A stretch of DNA of 64,000 nucleotides from Chryseobacterium sp. Leaf180 (GCF_001424585.1 NZ_LMPJ01000010.1:176000-239999), one strand, 5' to 3'. Counted from the stretch's first letter, positions 51,970 through 61,947 are shown. Notes: generated by a model from the sequence alone, not told the origin. Numbers and translations are program-made.

Positions 51970-52944
51970 ATGGAAATATTAGATCTTATCATCATCGGCG
52001 GCGGCCCAATTGGACTGAATTGCGCACTGCAGGCGCAGAAAAATAATCTGAGTTATCTGATTATTGAAAAAGGAACGATTGTGAATTCCCTTTATAATTA
52101 TCCTTTATATATGAAATTTTTTTCAACTGCTGATAAGCTTGAGATCGCCGGAATTCCTTTTATATCTGCGGCGCCAAAACCTGGCAGGCAAGAAGCCCTG
52201 GAGTATTATCAGGGAATTGCAAGGCTAAAAGATGTAAATATTCATCTCTATGAAAAGGTTTTAAAACTGTCTACGTCTGACGGAATTTTCGATGTCGAAA
52301 CAATAAAGGATAATTATAAAGCAAAAAGCGTAATCATTGCAACAGGTTTCTACGACATTCCAAATCTGATGAATATTCCCGGAGAAAATTTACCGAAAGT
52401 ACGCCATTATTACACCGAACCGTATCCTTACGCAAAGCAGAAAATCGTAGTCGTCGGTTCAAGCAATTCGTCTGTCGATGCAGCTTTGGAAACATTCCGA
52501 AAAGGCGCTGATGTCACGATGATTATACGAACAGATTCCATTTCAGATCACGTAAAATATTGGGTAAAACCTGATATAGAAAACCGAATTTCTGAAGGCA
52601 GCATTAAAGCTTACTTTAATGCAGTGCTCACCGAAATTACAGAAACTTCAGTTACTTATAAAGATAAAAATAACGAATTACACGAAATTGAAAACGATTT
52701 TGTTTTGGCAATGACTGGTTATTTACCCGATTTTGATTTCTTAAAAAATTCCGGAATTGAGCTTCAGAATGAATCTTTAAATCCAGTTTATAATCCTGAA
52801 ACCATGGAAACCAATATTAATAATCTTTATTTAGCAGGCGTTGTTTGCGGCGGAAAAGACACGCATCTCTGGTTCATCGAAAACTCGCGAATCCACGCTG
52901 AAATGATTATCAATACTATCGTTTCCAGAAAAGAAACCTCTTAA
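51970..52944 (+). CDS. ypdA: YpdA-type flavoprotein, putative bacillithiol disulfide reductase
   Basis: A 324-residue FAD/NADPH oxidoreductase of the thioredoxin-reductase-like class without the CxxC active site. It has the FAD-binding IIGGGPIGLNCALQAQK, the NADPH-binding VVGSSNSSVDAALETF and the C-terminal NLYLAGVVCGG. The family reduces bacillithiol disulfide in Firmicutes (Bdr). Bacteroidetes also make bacillithiol, so the same role is likely; bsh genes are not in this window. It overlaps the convergent TonB receptor gene by 4 bp. Confidence 0.85.
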   Translation: MEILDLIIIGGGPIGLNCALQAQKNNLSYLIIEKGTIVNSLYNYPLYMKFFSTADKLEIAGIPFISAAPKPGRQEALEYYQGIARLKDVNIHLYEKVLKLSTSDGIFDVETIKDNYKAKSVIIATGFYDIPNLMNIPGENLPKVRHYYTEPYPYAKQKIVVVGSSNSSVDAALETFRKGADVTMIIRTDSISDHVKYWVKPDIENRISEGSIKAYFNAVLTEITETSVTYKDKNNELHEIENDFVLAMTGYLPDFDFLKNSGIELQNESLNPVYNPETMETNINNLYLAGVVCGGKDTHLWFIENSRIHAEMIINTIVSRKETS

Positions 52945-54971
52945 AAATCGACTTTCACCCCCATCACAAAATTTCTTTTTGCCGCAGGATTATAATATCG
53001 GTTTCCAAACGCGTTGATGTCAAATCCAAGTACATATTCTTCATTAAAAATATTCTGAATCTGAAGAAAGAGATTTATTTGAGAATTATCGATTTTAAAA
53101 GGATATTTAAACTGAATATTTCCTACAAAACTGCTTTCAGACCAGACCGCATTAGCATCATTCAACGGAATTTTCGAAGTGTAATATTGAGAATAATCGA
53201 CTTCAAGTTTTTTAAATAAACTGAAACTTAAAACAGAATTTACCGTTGTACGGGGAACTCCAGTGAGGTCGTTTCCAGAAAAATCAGAATTGTTTTGTCT
53301 GTAATTTTCAAACTTAAAATTATAAAAACTTCCGGAAATTCTCAGTTTGACATGACTGAAATAATCATTTGAGAGGCTGAATCTTGCAGTCTCCAACTGT
53401 GCTTCAAATCCTTTCTGCACCGTTTCTCCTGCATTCACAAAAAACTCCTGTCCTAGCTCATTTTGCCGTCTCACAATCGCATCTTTCATCCGAAAATCAA
53501 AATACGCAGCTTCCGCAAAAAGATAATTTCCGAACTGTTTTCTCAAACCAATTTCTTTATTCCAGCCATATTCCGGCGCAATATTCAAATTAAACTGCTG
53601 CGTAGAAGAACGGATTTCATCACTCGTCGGCGCAGAATTTCCTTTTCCGATTTTTCCTCTGACCGAAAAGTTTTTAGAAATTAAATACGTTACTCCAAAA
53701 TTGGGCAGCAACTGATTTTCAAACTTCTTGCTGCCGTTTTCTGCAACCGGAAAAATCTTTTCCCAGCGGTACGAATTCATATTTAAACTCATGGAAATAT
53801 CAGTAAAAAGTTTTTCATTAAAATTAAGTTTTTGAGAAATAAAATAAAATCCCGAAGTGTTTTTTAAACGGTCAAAATTCTGCGGATTGCCCTCATATCC
53901 TTTATTGTTGTCAAAATTTTTAATGAAAACAGAATTTTTGCCGCCTTCAAAACCTACTCGCCACTGTGCTGAAACTTTTGCCCAATTTTTATCATAATTG
54001 AAATGCGTTCGGAGTGCCAGATTATTTTCAAACCGGTTTTCAAAATTGGTGATAAAGGGGTTTTCGAAATCAACATACGAGCCCTGAAGAACGATAAAAT
54101 GAGAGAGATTACCGGCAAATTTAATTTCATTAGATAATCCGGCGAGCACCATTTTATTTTGAATTCCGGCATCCTGTTCTGCTGCGCCGGGAACTGTTTT
54201 TGTGGAAGGCCGTGCCTGTTTTCGGTTGATCTGTAATTGTTCCAAAGTCAGTCCACCAGGCGTTTGATACTTCAAATCGGTAAGTAAAAGCATCGTTTTT
54301 AGCGTACCGTTTGACGAATAATTATAATGATCTTTGATAAAAATCTGCTTTCGGTCAACTGCAGATTGTTGGCGGTAAGAATCTGTGCGGTAATAGTTCT
54401 GAAAAACATGCAGAAAATGCTTTTTAAACTTTTTAGAAAACTGAAAACTTTCATTAAACGTGCCATAACTTCCGACTGAAAAACCGGCCGTTTTTGTGTC
54501 AGATTCTGTCGTTTTTAACAATAAAGTTCCACCCGTTGCGGCACCAAAATCACCACTTTCGGGACCTTTAAAAATTTCTATTCTGTTGATCAATTCAGGC
54601 GAAATAATATTAAAATAGGTATTTCCGGAAGCATCTGTAAGAATAAAATCATCAAAATACACTTTTACATTCCGCACTCCGAAAGGCGACCGTAAGCTGC
54701 TTCCGCGCAGTGCAATACGGTAACTTCCAGGTGACCGCTCTTCCATTCTCGCGCCCGGTGTCTGATTGACTGATTCAAGCAGACGCTCCGGTGTATTTAG
54801 TGAAAGCAAATCTGGTGATACAATGCCGACAGATTTCGTTGATGATATAAGCGTGACTGGTTTTTTATACGCATCAATTCTTACTTCAGATATGAGTTTT
54901 GCAGAATCTTTTTCCTGAGAAAAAATTGTAGAAGCTGTAAGAAAAAATGAGGCAATGTAGATTTTAGACAT
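52941..54971 (-). CDS. TonB-dependent receptor
   Basis: A 676-residue outer-membrane transporter: signal peptide (about 1-19, TASTIFSQ), a plug domain (YRIALRGSSLRSPFGVRNVKV, FKGPESGDFGAATGG) and a barrel ending KRNFVMGVKVDF. The plug resembles siderophore or cobalamin receptors, but no riboswitch or Fur-like site is visible, so the substrate is unknown. The ATG at 54971 is used; the frame opens 8 codons earlier. It follows an MFS transporter gene on the same strand by 79 bp, which might export or import the same ligand. Confidence 0.88.
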   Translation of the reverse strand: MSKIYIASFFLTASTIFSQEKDSAKLISEVRIDAYKKPVTLISSTKSVGIVSPDLLSLNTPERLLESVNQTPGARMEERSPGSYRIALRGSSLRSPFGVRNVKVYFDDFILTDASGNTYFNIISPELINRIEIFKGPESGDFGAATGGTLLLKTTESDTKTAGFSVGSYGTFNESFQFSKKFKKHFLHVFQNYYRTDSYRQQSAVDRKQIFIKDHYNYSSNGTLKTMLLLTDLKYQTPGGLTLEQLQINRKQARPSTKTVPGAAEQDAGIQNKMVLAGLSNEIKFAGNLSHFIVLQGSYVDFENPFITNFENRFENNLALRTHFNYDKNWAKVSAQWRVGFEGGKNSVFIKNFDNNKGYEGNPQNFDRLKNTSGFYFISQKLNFNEKLFTDISMSLNMNSYRWEKIFPVAENGSKKFENQLLPNFGVTYLISKNFSVRGKIGKGNSAPTSDEIRSSTQQFNLNIAPEYGWNKEIGLRKQFGNYLFAEAAYFDFRMKDAIVRRQNELGQEFFVNAGETVQKGFEAQLETARFSLSNDYFSHVKLRISGSFYNFKFENYRQNNSDFSGNDLTGVPRTTVNSVLSFSLFKKLEVDYSQYYTSKIPLNDANAVWSESSFVGNIQFKYPFKIDNSQINLFLQIQNIFNEEYVLGFDINAFGNRYYNPAAKRNFVMGVKVDF

Positions 54972-55050
54972 TCTGATTTTGTATGCCGCAAACATTACAA
55001 AAACCGTACTGCAAAAGGTTTTTTTAAATTTTTTAGTACCATTATTTAAC

Positions 55051-56262
55051 TCAAATTTTACGCTCTTGTGTTGTCATTTTTGGAACGATAAAATAAAATC
55101 CTGAAGCAGCAATTAAAAGCAAAATCGCCGTTCCGCTCCACAAAATACCGAAGCCGAATTTCTGAGCTACGAAAGTTCCCAAAGTCGGTGTAATGATGAA
55201 TGAAACAGAAAAGGCCATTCCTAAAATTCCCATATATACGCCTTTGTTATGTGAACCTGAACGCAGTGCCGTAACTGTCGCCATAAAGGGAAGTGACCAG
55301 ATTTCTCCTATACTTAAAAGCGTGATCGAGAGTACCAAAAGCCAAACCGAGGTATCGAAAGCGAGTATCGCGAATGAAATCGCGCAGAGAAATGTTCCTA
55401 AAAACATGGTGTATTTAAGCTTTAAATATTTTTCGGCGGTCTGTACCAAAATCATTTCAAGTAGAACCACGACGATACCACTGAAACCGAGAATAAAACC
55501 AATATGCTCTTTTGAAAGTTTGGCTTCTTCACGGTAAAAAATGGTGAGCGTGTTTAGAAGCTGGAAAAAACACACCGAAAAAAGAAAACAACAGAAACAG
55601 AAAAGCAAAAAGCGGTAATCTTTATAAGGAGATTTCTGTGGGAGTATTACTTCAGATTTTAAGATTTCGGAGTTTCTATACAGTCGGTTTTTAAAGAAAA
55701 AAACGTAAACAAAACCGGCGATAACGGCGCCCGTGGCGTTTGCATAAAAAAGAAAATCGTAAGAGATCGCTGCGAGAATTCCGCCCATTGCAGGACCGAC
55801 TGAGAAGCCAAGATTAACCGCCATTCGGTTGAGAGAAAATGCGCGCGTGATGTTTCCCGGCTTTGCATATTTTGAAACTGCTACGGAGTTGGCAGGACGG
55901 AAAGCTTCGCTGATTGAACTCTGAATAAAAATGATCGCTGCCAAACCTATTTCTGAACGGAAAAGCGGAATAAGGCAGAACATCGGGGCACTTAAAAAAA
56001 GACTCAAACTCTGCACCCGAAATTCACCGAATTTATCGGTAATCATGCCGCCAATCCATGAGCCGACGACAGAACCGATTCCGAAAAAACTCAGGACGAT
56101 TCCTGTACTTTTGAGGTCGAAATGCAGATGATCAGTCATATAAACGCCGAGAAATGGCAAAACCATCGAGCCGGAACGGTTGATGAGCATAACCAAAGCG
56201 AGCATCCAGCTTTCTGATGAAAGCCCGCGGAAGGAATTGATGTACAGTTTCAGAAGTTTCAT
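55051..56262 (-). CDS. MFS transporter
   Basis: A 403-residue inner-membrane protein with 12 hydrophobic segments. The loop between helices 2 and 3 (GSWIGGMITDKFGEFR) matches the MFS signature G-x-x-x-D-x-x-G-R/K. It resembles drug or multi-sugar exporters of the DHA1/YfcJ type. The substrate is unknown. It is 79 bp upstream of the TonB receptor gene on the same strand. Confidence 0.82.
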   Translation of the reverse strand: MKLLKLYINSFRGLSSESWMLALVMLINRSGSMVLPFLGVYMTDHLHFDLKSTGIVLSFFGIGSVVGSWIGGMITDKFGEFRVQSLSLFLSAPMFCLIPLFRSEIGLAAIIFIQSSISEAFRPANSVAVSKYAKPGNITRAFSLNRMAVNLGFSVGPAMGGILAAISYDFLFYANATGAVIAGFVYVFFFKNRLYRNSEILKSEVILPQKSPYKDYRFLLFCFCCFLFSVCFFQLLNTLTIFYREEAKLSKEHIGFILGFSGIVVVLLEMILVQTAEKYLKLKYTMFLGTFLCAISFAILAFDTSVWLLVLSITLLSIGEIWSLPFMATVTALRSGSHNKGVYMGILGMAFSVSFIITPTLGTFVAQKFGFGILWSGTAILLLIAASGFYFIVPKMTTQERKI

Positions 56263-56376
56263 TTTTCTTTCTTATTATCATGATGCAGTGTGATGCAGCC
56301 CGGCTTGAACGGAGCTCTTTTTCTTTTACAAAAAAGAAAAAAGCGGGAGTGGAAGACGGTAATAGCTGCCTAAATG

Positions 56377-56408
56377 AAAAACAGGACTTAAAATACATTA
56401 AGCCCTGT
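56377..56408 (-). terminator. Terminator downstream of glnS
   Basis: On the minus strand a stem ACAGGGCTTAA / TTAAGTCCTGT (one mismatch) is followed by five Ts, 25 bp after the glnS stop codon. Confidence 0.75.
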
Positions 56409-56433
56409 CTATTTATATGGAAATAAATAATTT

Positions 56434-58107
56434 TTACTCCGGCTTGTAAGAATCTTTGAGCGTCACAGTTCTGTTGAAAACGAGACGTGAATCGGTAGAA
56501 TCATGATCTTTTGTAAAATATCCAATTCGCTGAAACTGAAGCGGTTCGCCTACAGCAACATCTCTTAAACCTGGCTCACCGAATCCGTGAACGGTTGTCA
56601 CAGATTCCGGATTGATAAAGTTTAGGAAATCGACATCTTTCTCAGCATCAGGCTGCTCTACTGTAAAAAGGCGGTCGTAATTTCTCACTTCCACAGGTAT
56701 CGCATGTTTTGCAGAAACCCAATGAATGGTGCCTTTTACTTTTCTCAGACTCTCTTCGGTACCGCTACCCGACTTCGATTTTTCATCATACGAAGCATAA
56801 ATCGTGGTGATTTCCCCGTTTTCGTCTTTTTCTACTCTCTCTCCTTTGATGATATACGCAGATTTCAGACGCACTTCGCCACCTAATTTGAGTCGGAAAA
56901 ACTTGTTGCCGGCTTCTTCTTTGAAATCTTCGCGCTCGATATATAATTCGCGCGAGAAAGGGATCTGCCTTGTTCCGGCATTTTCCTGTTCCGGATTATT
57001 TTCCGTTTCGAGCATTTCTTCCTGATCATCAGGGTAATTTTCAATTACCAATTTAACCGGATCAACAACTGTCATCACACGTTTAGCAACTTTATTCAAA
57101 TCTTCTCGCACGCAGAAATCAAGTAACTGAATTTCAATTAAATTTTCTCTTTTGGCAACCCCAACTTTATCAATAAAATTTCTGATGGAAGTTGGTGTAA
57201 AACCTTTTCTCCGCATCCCGGAAATCGTCGGCATACGCGGATCGTCCCAACCGTTGACAACATTTTCGGCGATCAGTCTTTGAAGTTTACGCTTGGAAGT
57301 AATCATATAAGAAACGTTCATTCTTGCAAACTCTCGCTGCTTGTTTTTGGTTTTGCCTTCTTCGTAAACCTGATCCAAATACCAATTGTATAAAGGTCTG
57401 TGATTTTCAAATTCAAGCGAACAAAGCGAATGAGAAATCTGCTCGATATAGTCTGACTCACCATGCGCCCAGTCGTACATTGGGTAAATCTTCCAATCTG
57501 TACCCGTTCTGTGGTGAGGTTTATTCAAAATTCTGTACATCACAGGATCACGCATATTCATATTCGGTGAAACCATGTCAATTTTTGCACGAAGTGACAT
57601 AGAACCACTTTCGAACTCGCCGTTTTTCATTTTTTCAAATAAATCAAGAGATTCCTGTGTAGGTCGGTTTCTGAAAGGTGATTCAATTCCAGGCTCAGCC
57701 GGATTTTTTCGCTGTTCGGTAATGACTTCCGAAGGCTGCTCGTCAACATACGCTTTACCTTCTTTGATCATCTGAACTGCCCAGTCGTACAGCCGCTGGA
57801 AATAATCAGAAGCGTACAGCTCTTTGTCCCATGTGAAACCCAGCCATTCAATATCTTTTTTGATAGAATCTACAAACTCCTGCTCTTCTTTTTCAGGATT
57901 TGTATCATCAAAACGGAGGTTTACCGGCGCATTATATTTTTCACCCAAACCAAAGTTGATGCAGATTGCTTTGGTGTGACCCACATGTAAATAACCGTTT
58001 GGCTCTGGTGGAAAACGGAAACGTAAATCCTCACGTTTCATTCCGTTTGCCAAATCGTCTTCTATAATTTGCTCAATAAAATTGAGTGATTTTTTTTCTT
58101 CTTCCAT
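56434..58107 (-). CDS. glnS: Glutaminyl-tRNA synthetase
   Basis: Class I aminoacyl-tRNA synthetase charging tRNA-Gln, 557 residues. Signature 1 is PPEPNGYLHVGHTKA (HIGH variant) and signature 2 lies in MITSKRKLQRLI. The catalytic domain (1-330) is followed by the beta-barrel anticodon-binding domains to the C-terminus. The glutamine-type pattern RFPPEPNGYLHVGHTK separates it from GltX. No transamidosome is needed if GlnRS is present. Its own terminator follows. Confidence 0.92.
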   Translation of the reverse strand: MEEEKKSLNFIEQIIEDDLANGMKREDLRFRFPPEPNGYLHVGHTKAICINFGLGEKYNAPVNLRFDDTNPEKEEQEFVDSIKKDIEWLGFTWDKELYASDYFQRLYDWAVQMIKEGKAYVDEQPSEVITEQRKNPAEPGIESPFRNRPTQESLDLFEKMKNGEFESGSMSLRAKIDMVSPNMNMRDPVMYRILNKPHHRTGTDWKIYPMYDWAHGESDYIEQISHSLCSLEFENHRPLYNWYLDQVYEEGKTKNKQREFARMNVSYMITSKRKLQRLIAENVVNGWDDPRMPTISGMRRKGFTPTSIRNFIDKVGVAKRENLIEIQLLDFCVREDLNKVAKRVMTVVDPVKLVIENYPDDQEEMLETENNPEQENAGTRQIPFSRELYIEREDFKEEAGNKFFRLKLGGEVRLKSAYIIKGERVEKDENGEITTIYASYDEKSKSGSGTEESLRKVKGTIHWVSAKHAIPVEVRNYDRLFTVEQPDAEKDVDFLNFINPESVTTVHGFGEPGLRDVAVGEPLQFQRIGYFTKDHDSTDSRLVFNRTVTLKDSYKPE

Positions 58108-58287
58108 GGAAAATTAGCTTTGATAGATTGCAAAAAGCGACTGCAAATTTATGAAATTTTGCGCTTTATCATATTTTAAATATTAAAAATGAAATTTCGA
58201 TTGAATAATTCAATAATAATTATTTGAAATCATAGTATTGGTACAAAAATTGTTTATAGCTTAGCCGTAAATTTAAAACACAGCAAG

Positions 58288-58365
58288 ATGAGACGATTAA
58301 AAACAAAATGGCGAAGACTGATGGAGCAAATCAAAAAATCAATATTCGTGGGAGATGTCGTTTAA
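58288..58365 (+). CDS. Possible small basic peptide (25 residues)
   Basis: ATG to TAA encodes 25 residues starting MRRLKTKWRRLMEQIKKS and ending FVGDVV: an Arg/Lys-rich amphipathic helix with an aliphatic tail. An A/G-rich CAGCAAG lies directly before the ATG, and a weak promoter (TTG-N16-TAGCTTAG) about 50 bp upstream. The remainder of the 266-bp space between glnS and menC has no other feature. It ends 8 bp before the convergent menC stop codon. It may be chance; I recognise no homologue. Confidence 0.35.
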   Translation: MRRLKTKWRRLMEQIKKSIFVGDVV

Positions 58366-58373
58366 AATGTAAT

Positions 58374-59378
58374 CTAGATTTTAAACCACAGCCTTTCACT
58401 TTTCATGGTGAGATTCGCTTCAAAATTATTTACAAACAAGCCTCCGGTTCCCAAACCTTGAGGCATTTTGTTTTTTTGGAGGTAAGTGTACTGCGCAATT
58501 GCGTTCAATCCGATATTGCTTTCCAAGGCAGATGTAATCCACCAGCCGATATTCATTTTCTCTGCAAGGGCAATCCACTCATCAGTTCCCGAAAATCCAC
58601 CAACCAAAGATGGTTTCAGAATAATATATTGCGGATTTATTTTTAAAAGTAAATTTTCTTTTTCGACAAAATCTTTTACACCAATCAATTCTTCATCGAG
58701 CGCGATTGGAATTGGTGTCGATTTGCATAAATTTTCCATAGCCTCCCAGCTTCCTGCTTTTATCGGCTGTTCAATAGAGTGAATTTTTAAATCTGCCAAC
58801 TGCTGCAATACATAAGAAACTTCCTCAACAGAAAATCCACCGTTCGCATCTACGCGAAGTTCCAAAACATCAGGAGGATATTTTTCGCGCAGTTTTTTTA
58901 AAATTCTAAATTCTGAAGGCCAGTCGACACCGATTTTTAGTTTGATGCATTTAAATCCTAATGAAAGTTTATCTGATATCTGCTCTACCATAAATGAAAC
59001 ATCGCCCATCCAGATTAATCCGTTGGTCACAATTGAATCTTTTCCTTCTGTAAAATCGCTGGGGAAATAAATATTCTCTCCGTGTTTCAGATTTAAGATT
59101 GCCTGCTCGTAACCAATCCAGATCGAAGGAAAATCTTTTAATTTCTGTTTTAAAAAATCATAAGATTCGTTTATATTTACACAAAGCCATTGTAATTTAT
59201 CTTCATAATCAGGAACATCGTCATCACTAAGACCACGGAAAAGCGCACATTCACCGACGCCCGTTTTTATACCCTCTTCAATTTCGAGAATATAGGTTTC
59301 TTTATCAAGCAAAACGCCGCGAGATGTTCCACTCGGGCGTTTAAATTGTAAAAGATGTTTAAAATATTTTGCTTTCAT
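58374..59378 (-). CDS. menC: o-Succinylbenzoate synthase (MenC)
   Basis: Enolase-superfamily enzyme that dehydrates SHCHC to o-succinylbenzoate in menaquinone synthesis. The 334 residues include the catalytic Lys motif CIKLKIG, metal ligands ELRVDANGG, SIEQP and ALDEE, and the second Lys at ILKPSLVGG. Its start codon is adjacent to the fbp stop (0 bp), so it is translated with fbp. N-acylamino-acid racemase is a family alternative, but the isochorismate synthase in this window supports MenC. Confidence 0.88.
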   Translation of the reverse strand: MKAKYFKHLLQFKRPSGTSRGVLLDKETYILEIEEGIKTGVGECALFRGLSDDDVPDYEDKLQWLCVNINESYDFLKQKLKDFPSIWIGYEQAILNLKHGENIYFPSDFTEGKDSIVTNGLIWMGDVSFMVEQISDKLSLGFKCIKLKIGVDWPSEFRILKKLREKYPPDVLELRVDANGGFSVEEVSYVLQQLADLKIHSIEQPIKAGSWEAMENLCKSTPIPIALDEELIGVKDFVEKENLLLKINPQYIILKPSLVGGFSGTDEWIALAEKMNIGWWITSALESNIGLNAIAQYTYLQKNKMPQGLGTGGLFVNNFEANLTMKSERLWFKI

Positions 59379-60395
59379 TTATTTTACACTGTCGATGCGC
59401 ATAAATTCCTCAGCCTTTTCTACCATATTTACACTGCCACAGAAAAACGGAATCCGCTGATGAAGTTCGGTCGGCTCAATTTCCATAATTCTTCGAAAAC
59501 CGTCTGTAGCTTTTCCGCCAGCCTGCTCAGCCAAAAACGCCATTGGATTACATTCGTACAATAATCTGAGTTTTCCGTTTGGAGACTGACCGTAAGACGG
59601 ATAAATATATATTCCGCCTTTCAGCATATTTCTATGGAAATCAGCAACTAAAGAACCGATGTAGCGCGAAGTATATGGCCGGTCACCTTCTTCCATCTGG
59701 CAATATTTAAGATAATTTTTTACGCCTTGTGGAAATTTAATATAATTTCCTTCGTTGATCGAGTAAATTTTCCCAGACTGCGGGAACGTCATATTTGGAT
59801 GCGAAAGATAATAGGTCCCCAAAGAAGGATCGAGTGTAAAACCGTTCACGCCATTACCAGTTGTATAAACAATCATCGTTGATGAACCGTAAATAACGTA
59901 TCCTGCTGCGATCTGATTAACACCTTTTTGCAGGAAATCTTCAAGCTGAACAGGAGTTCCAGGCTCAGTTACTCTTCTGTAAATTGAAAAAATAGTTCCA
60001 ACAGAAACATTGACATCGATATTTGAAGAGCCGTCCAAAGGATCAATCAATACAACATATTTGCTTAAATGTCCGTTTTCGCCACATTTGATGTCAATAA
60101 AATCATCATTTTCTTCGGAAGCAATTCCACAAACCACTTCACGCTGAGAAAGTGCTGTGATAAAAATATCATTCGCAATCACATCAAGCTTCTGCTGTTC
60201 TTCGCCCTGAATGTTCTGATTGCCGGCAGCACCGCTGATATCTACAATTCCGGCTTTGTTTACCTCACGGTTTACTATTTTTGAGGCCAGTCTTATCGCA
60301 CTTAAAAGACGTGAAAATTCTCCTGTAGAATACTGAAAATCATCCTGTCTGTTGATTAAAAATTCTCCTAAAGTCTGTAAAGGTTGCTCCGACAT
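59379..60395 (-). CDS. fbp: Fructose-1,6-bisphosphatase, class I
   Basis: Gluconeogenic phosphatase of 338 residues converting fructose-1,6-bisphosphate to fructose-6-phosphate. The metal-binding core is [20 protein letters not shown] with upstream GIASEEND; the C-terminal [20 protein letters not shown] is the substrate-binding Glu region. Divergent from aspartate kinase across 298 bp. The menC gene follows immediately. Confidence 0.93.
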   Translation of the reverse strand: MSEQPLQTLGEFLINRQDDFQYSTGEFSRLLSAIRLASKIVNREVNKAGIVDISGAAGNQNIQGEEQQKLDVIANDIFITALSQREVVCGIASEENDDFIDIKCGENGHLSKYVVLIDPLDGSSNIDVNVSVGTIFSIYRRVTEPGTPVQLEDFLQKGVNQIAAGYVIYGSSTMIVYTTGNGVNGFTLDPSLGTYYLSHPNMTFPQSGKIYSINEGNYIKFPQGVKNYLKYCQMEEGDRPYTSRYIGSLVADFHRNMLKGGIYIYPSYGQSPNGKLRLLYECNPMAFLAEQAGGKATDGFRRIMEIEPTELHQRIPFFCGSVNMVEKAEEFMRIDSVK

Positions 60396-60638
60396 ATGTA
60401 TTTTTTTATGTACTTCAAATTTCGTAAAAATTTATGATAACCGCATTACAATATTACCTAAAGATTAAGATGAAACATTTAGAACAAAAATAAAATGCTG
60501 CCAGGAAATTCTTCACATTAAATTTATATTTAAAATAAAATACCATTTTATTTATGACTAATTACTACTTATTTTTTAAAATATGTAATAATTCATAAAA
60601 CGCTGTATCTCTTATTTTTATATATCGATTGTTATGTA

Positions 60639-60646
60639 TAATTTTG
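60639..60646 (+). promoter_or_regulatory. -7 element for aspartate kinase gene
   Basis: TAATTTTG is an exact TAnnTTTG match, 47 bp before the ATG. The -33 box is not clear. The rest of the 298-bp fbp-lysC spacer is AT-rich with nothing else evident. Confidence 0.5.
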
Positions 60647-60693
60647 TAGCTTCTCAAAAATCAATAACTAACTAACTTATTTTCAAAAATTTC

Positions 60694-61932
60694 ATGAAGA
60701 TTTTCAAGTTCGGCGGCGCCTCTGTGAAAGATGCAGACAGCGTTCGGAATGTCTCTATGGTACTGCAAAGCCAAGGTTTCAGCAACTGTCTTCTGGTGAT
60801 CTCTGCAATGGGGAAAACCACAAACGCGCTGGAAGATGTGGTGGAGCTTTATTTTAAAAAAGATAATTATCAGGCAAAAATTGATGATGTCAAACAGAAA
60901 CATCTCGAGATCGCCCACGGACTTTTTAAACAGAATCATGAGGTTTTTGAAGAAATTGACCTATTTTTCAACGATATCGTTGCATTTTTAAGACGGAATA
61001 AATCTCCAAACTACAATTTTGTTTACGACCAGGTCGTGAGTTGTGGTGAAATGATTTCTACGAAAATCGTGAGTGAATTTCTGAACGATGTAGGCTTTAC
61101 TAATAACTGGCTGGATGCGCGGGATTATATTAAAACCGATGATTCTTACCGTGACGGAAATGTAAACTGGCAGAAAACTGAGCAGGTGATTTCTGCTTTA
61201 GACAAATCCAAATGTTATGTAACACAAGGATTTATCGGTTCAGAAAACAACAATTTTACGGTGACTTTGGGTCGTGAAGGTTCAGATTATTCGGCGGCGA
61301 TTTTTGCGTATTGCCTTAATGCCGATGCGATGACGATCTGGAAAGATGTGCCCGGCGTAATGACCGGCGATCCTCGAAAGTTTGAAAATGTAGAGCTTTT
61401 ATCGAACATTTCCTACGAAGAAGCGATCGAGATGGCGTACTACGGAGCAAGCGTTATTCACCCTAAAACGCTGCAGCCTTTACAGCAAAAAAACATTCCT
61501 TTTTACGTAAAATCTTTCGTAGACCCTTCTGCCCCAGGAACTAAAGTGGGAGCATCTGAGATCAATGAGCACCGTGAATCTTTTATTTTAAAAGAAAACC
61601 AAGATCTTCTGAAGATCTGCTCGCGCGATTTTTCTTTCATCGCAGAAGATCACATGAGTCAGATTTTTAATCTTTTGGCGAAGCACAAAATCAAGGTTTC
61701 GCTGATGCAGAATTCTGCAATCTCGCTGGCGCTTTGTCTGGAAGATAAATTCGATGTTTTGGATGAGCTGAATGCTGAACTTCAGGAAAGTTTTGAAACC
61801 CAGATTTCTAAAAATGTTTCGCTTTTTACCGTTCGTAATGCAAAACTGGAAAATATAGACCGGTTTTATCGTGAAAAAAACGTACTATTGGAACAGATTG
61901 CCAAAAATACGCTGCAAATGGTCATTCAATAA
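60694..61932 (+). CDS. lysC: Aspartate kinase
   Basis: First enzyme of the aspartate family (Lys, Met, Thr, Ile, diaminopimelate), 412 residues. The N-terminal KFGGASVKDADSVRN is the kinase phosphate loop; TLGREGSDYSAA and DVPGVMTGDPRK define the catalytic site. Two ACT-like regions follow from about residue 295 (LLKICSRDFSFIAEDHMSQIF). There is no fused homoserine dehydrogenase, so it is monofunctional. It is 15 bp upstream of the olsF-like gene. Confidence 0.9.
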   Translation: MKIFKFGGASVKDADSVRNVSMVLQSQGFSNCLLVISAMGKTTNALEDVVELYFKKDNYQAKIDDVKQKHLEIAHGLFKQNHEVFEEIDLFFNDIVAFLRRNKSPNYNFVYDQVVSCGEMISTKIVSEFLNDVGFTNNWLDARDYIKTDDSYRDGNVNWQKTEQVISALDKSKCYVTQGFIGSENNNFTVTLGREGSDYSAAIFAYCLNADAMTIWKDVPGVMTGDPRKFENVELLSNISYEEAIEMAYYGASVIHPKTLQPLQQKNIPFYVKSFVDPSAPGTKVGASEINEHRESFILKENQDLLKICSRDFSFIAEDHMSQIFNLLAKHKIKVSLMQNSAISLALCLEDKFDVLDELNAELQESFETQISKNVSLFTVRNAKLENIDRFYREKNVLLEQIAKNTLQMVIQ

Positions 61933-61947
61933 ATTTTCTGAAAACTA

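Noticed and set aside
56296..56345. TTTTTCTTTT / AAAAGAAAAA hairpin near the MFS transporter start
   Set aside because: It is an A/T-only imperfect stem and cannot be called a terminator or operator with confidence.
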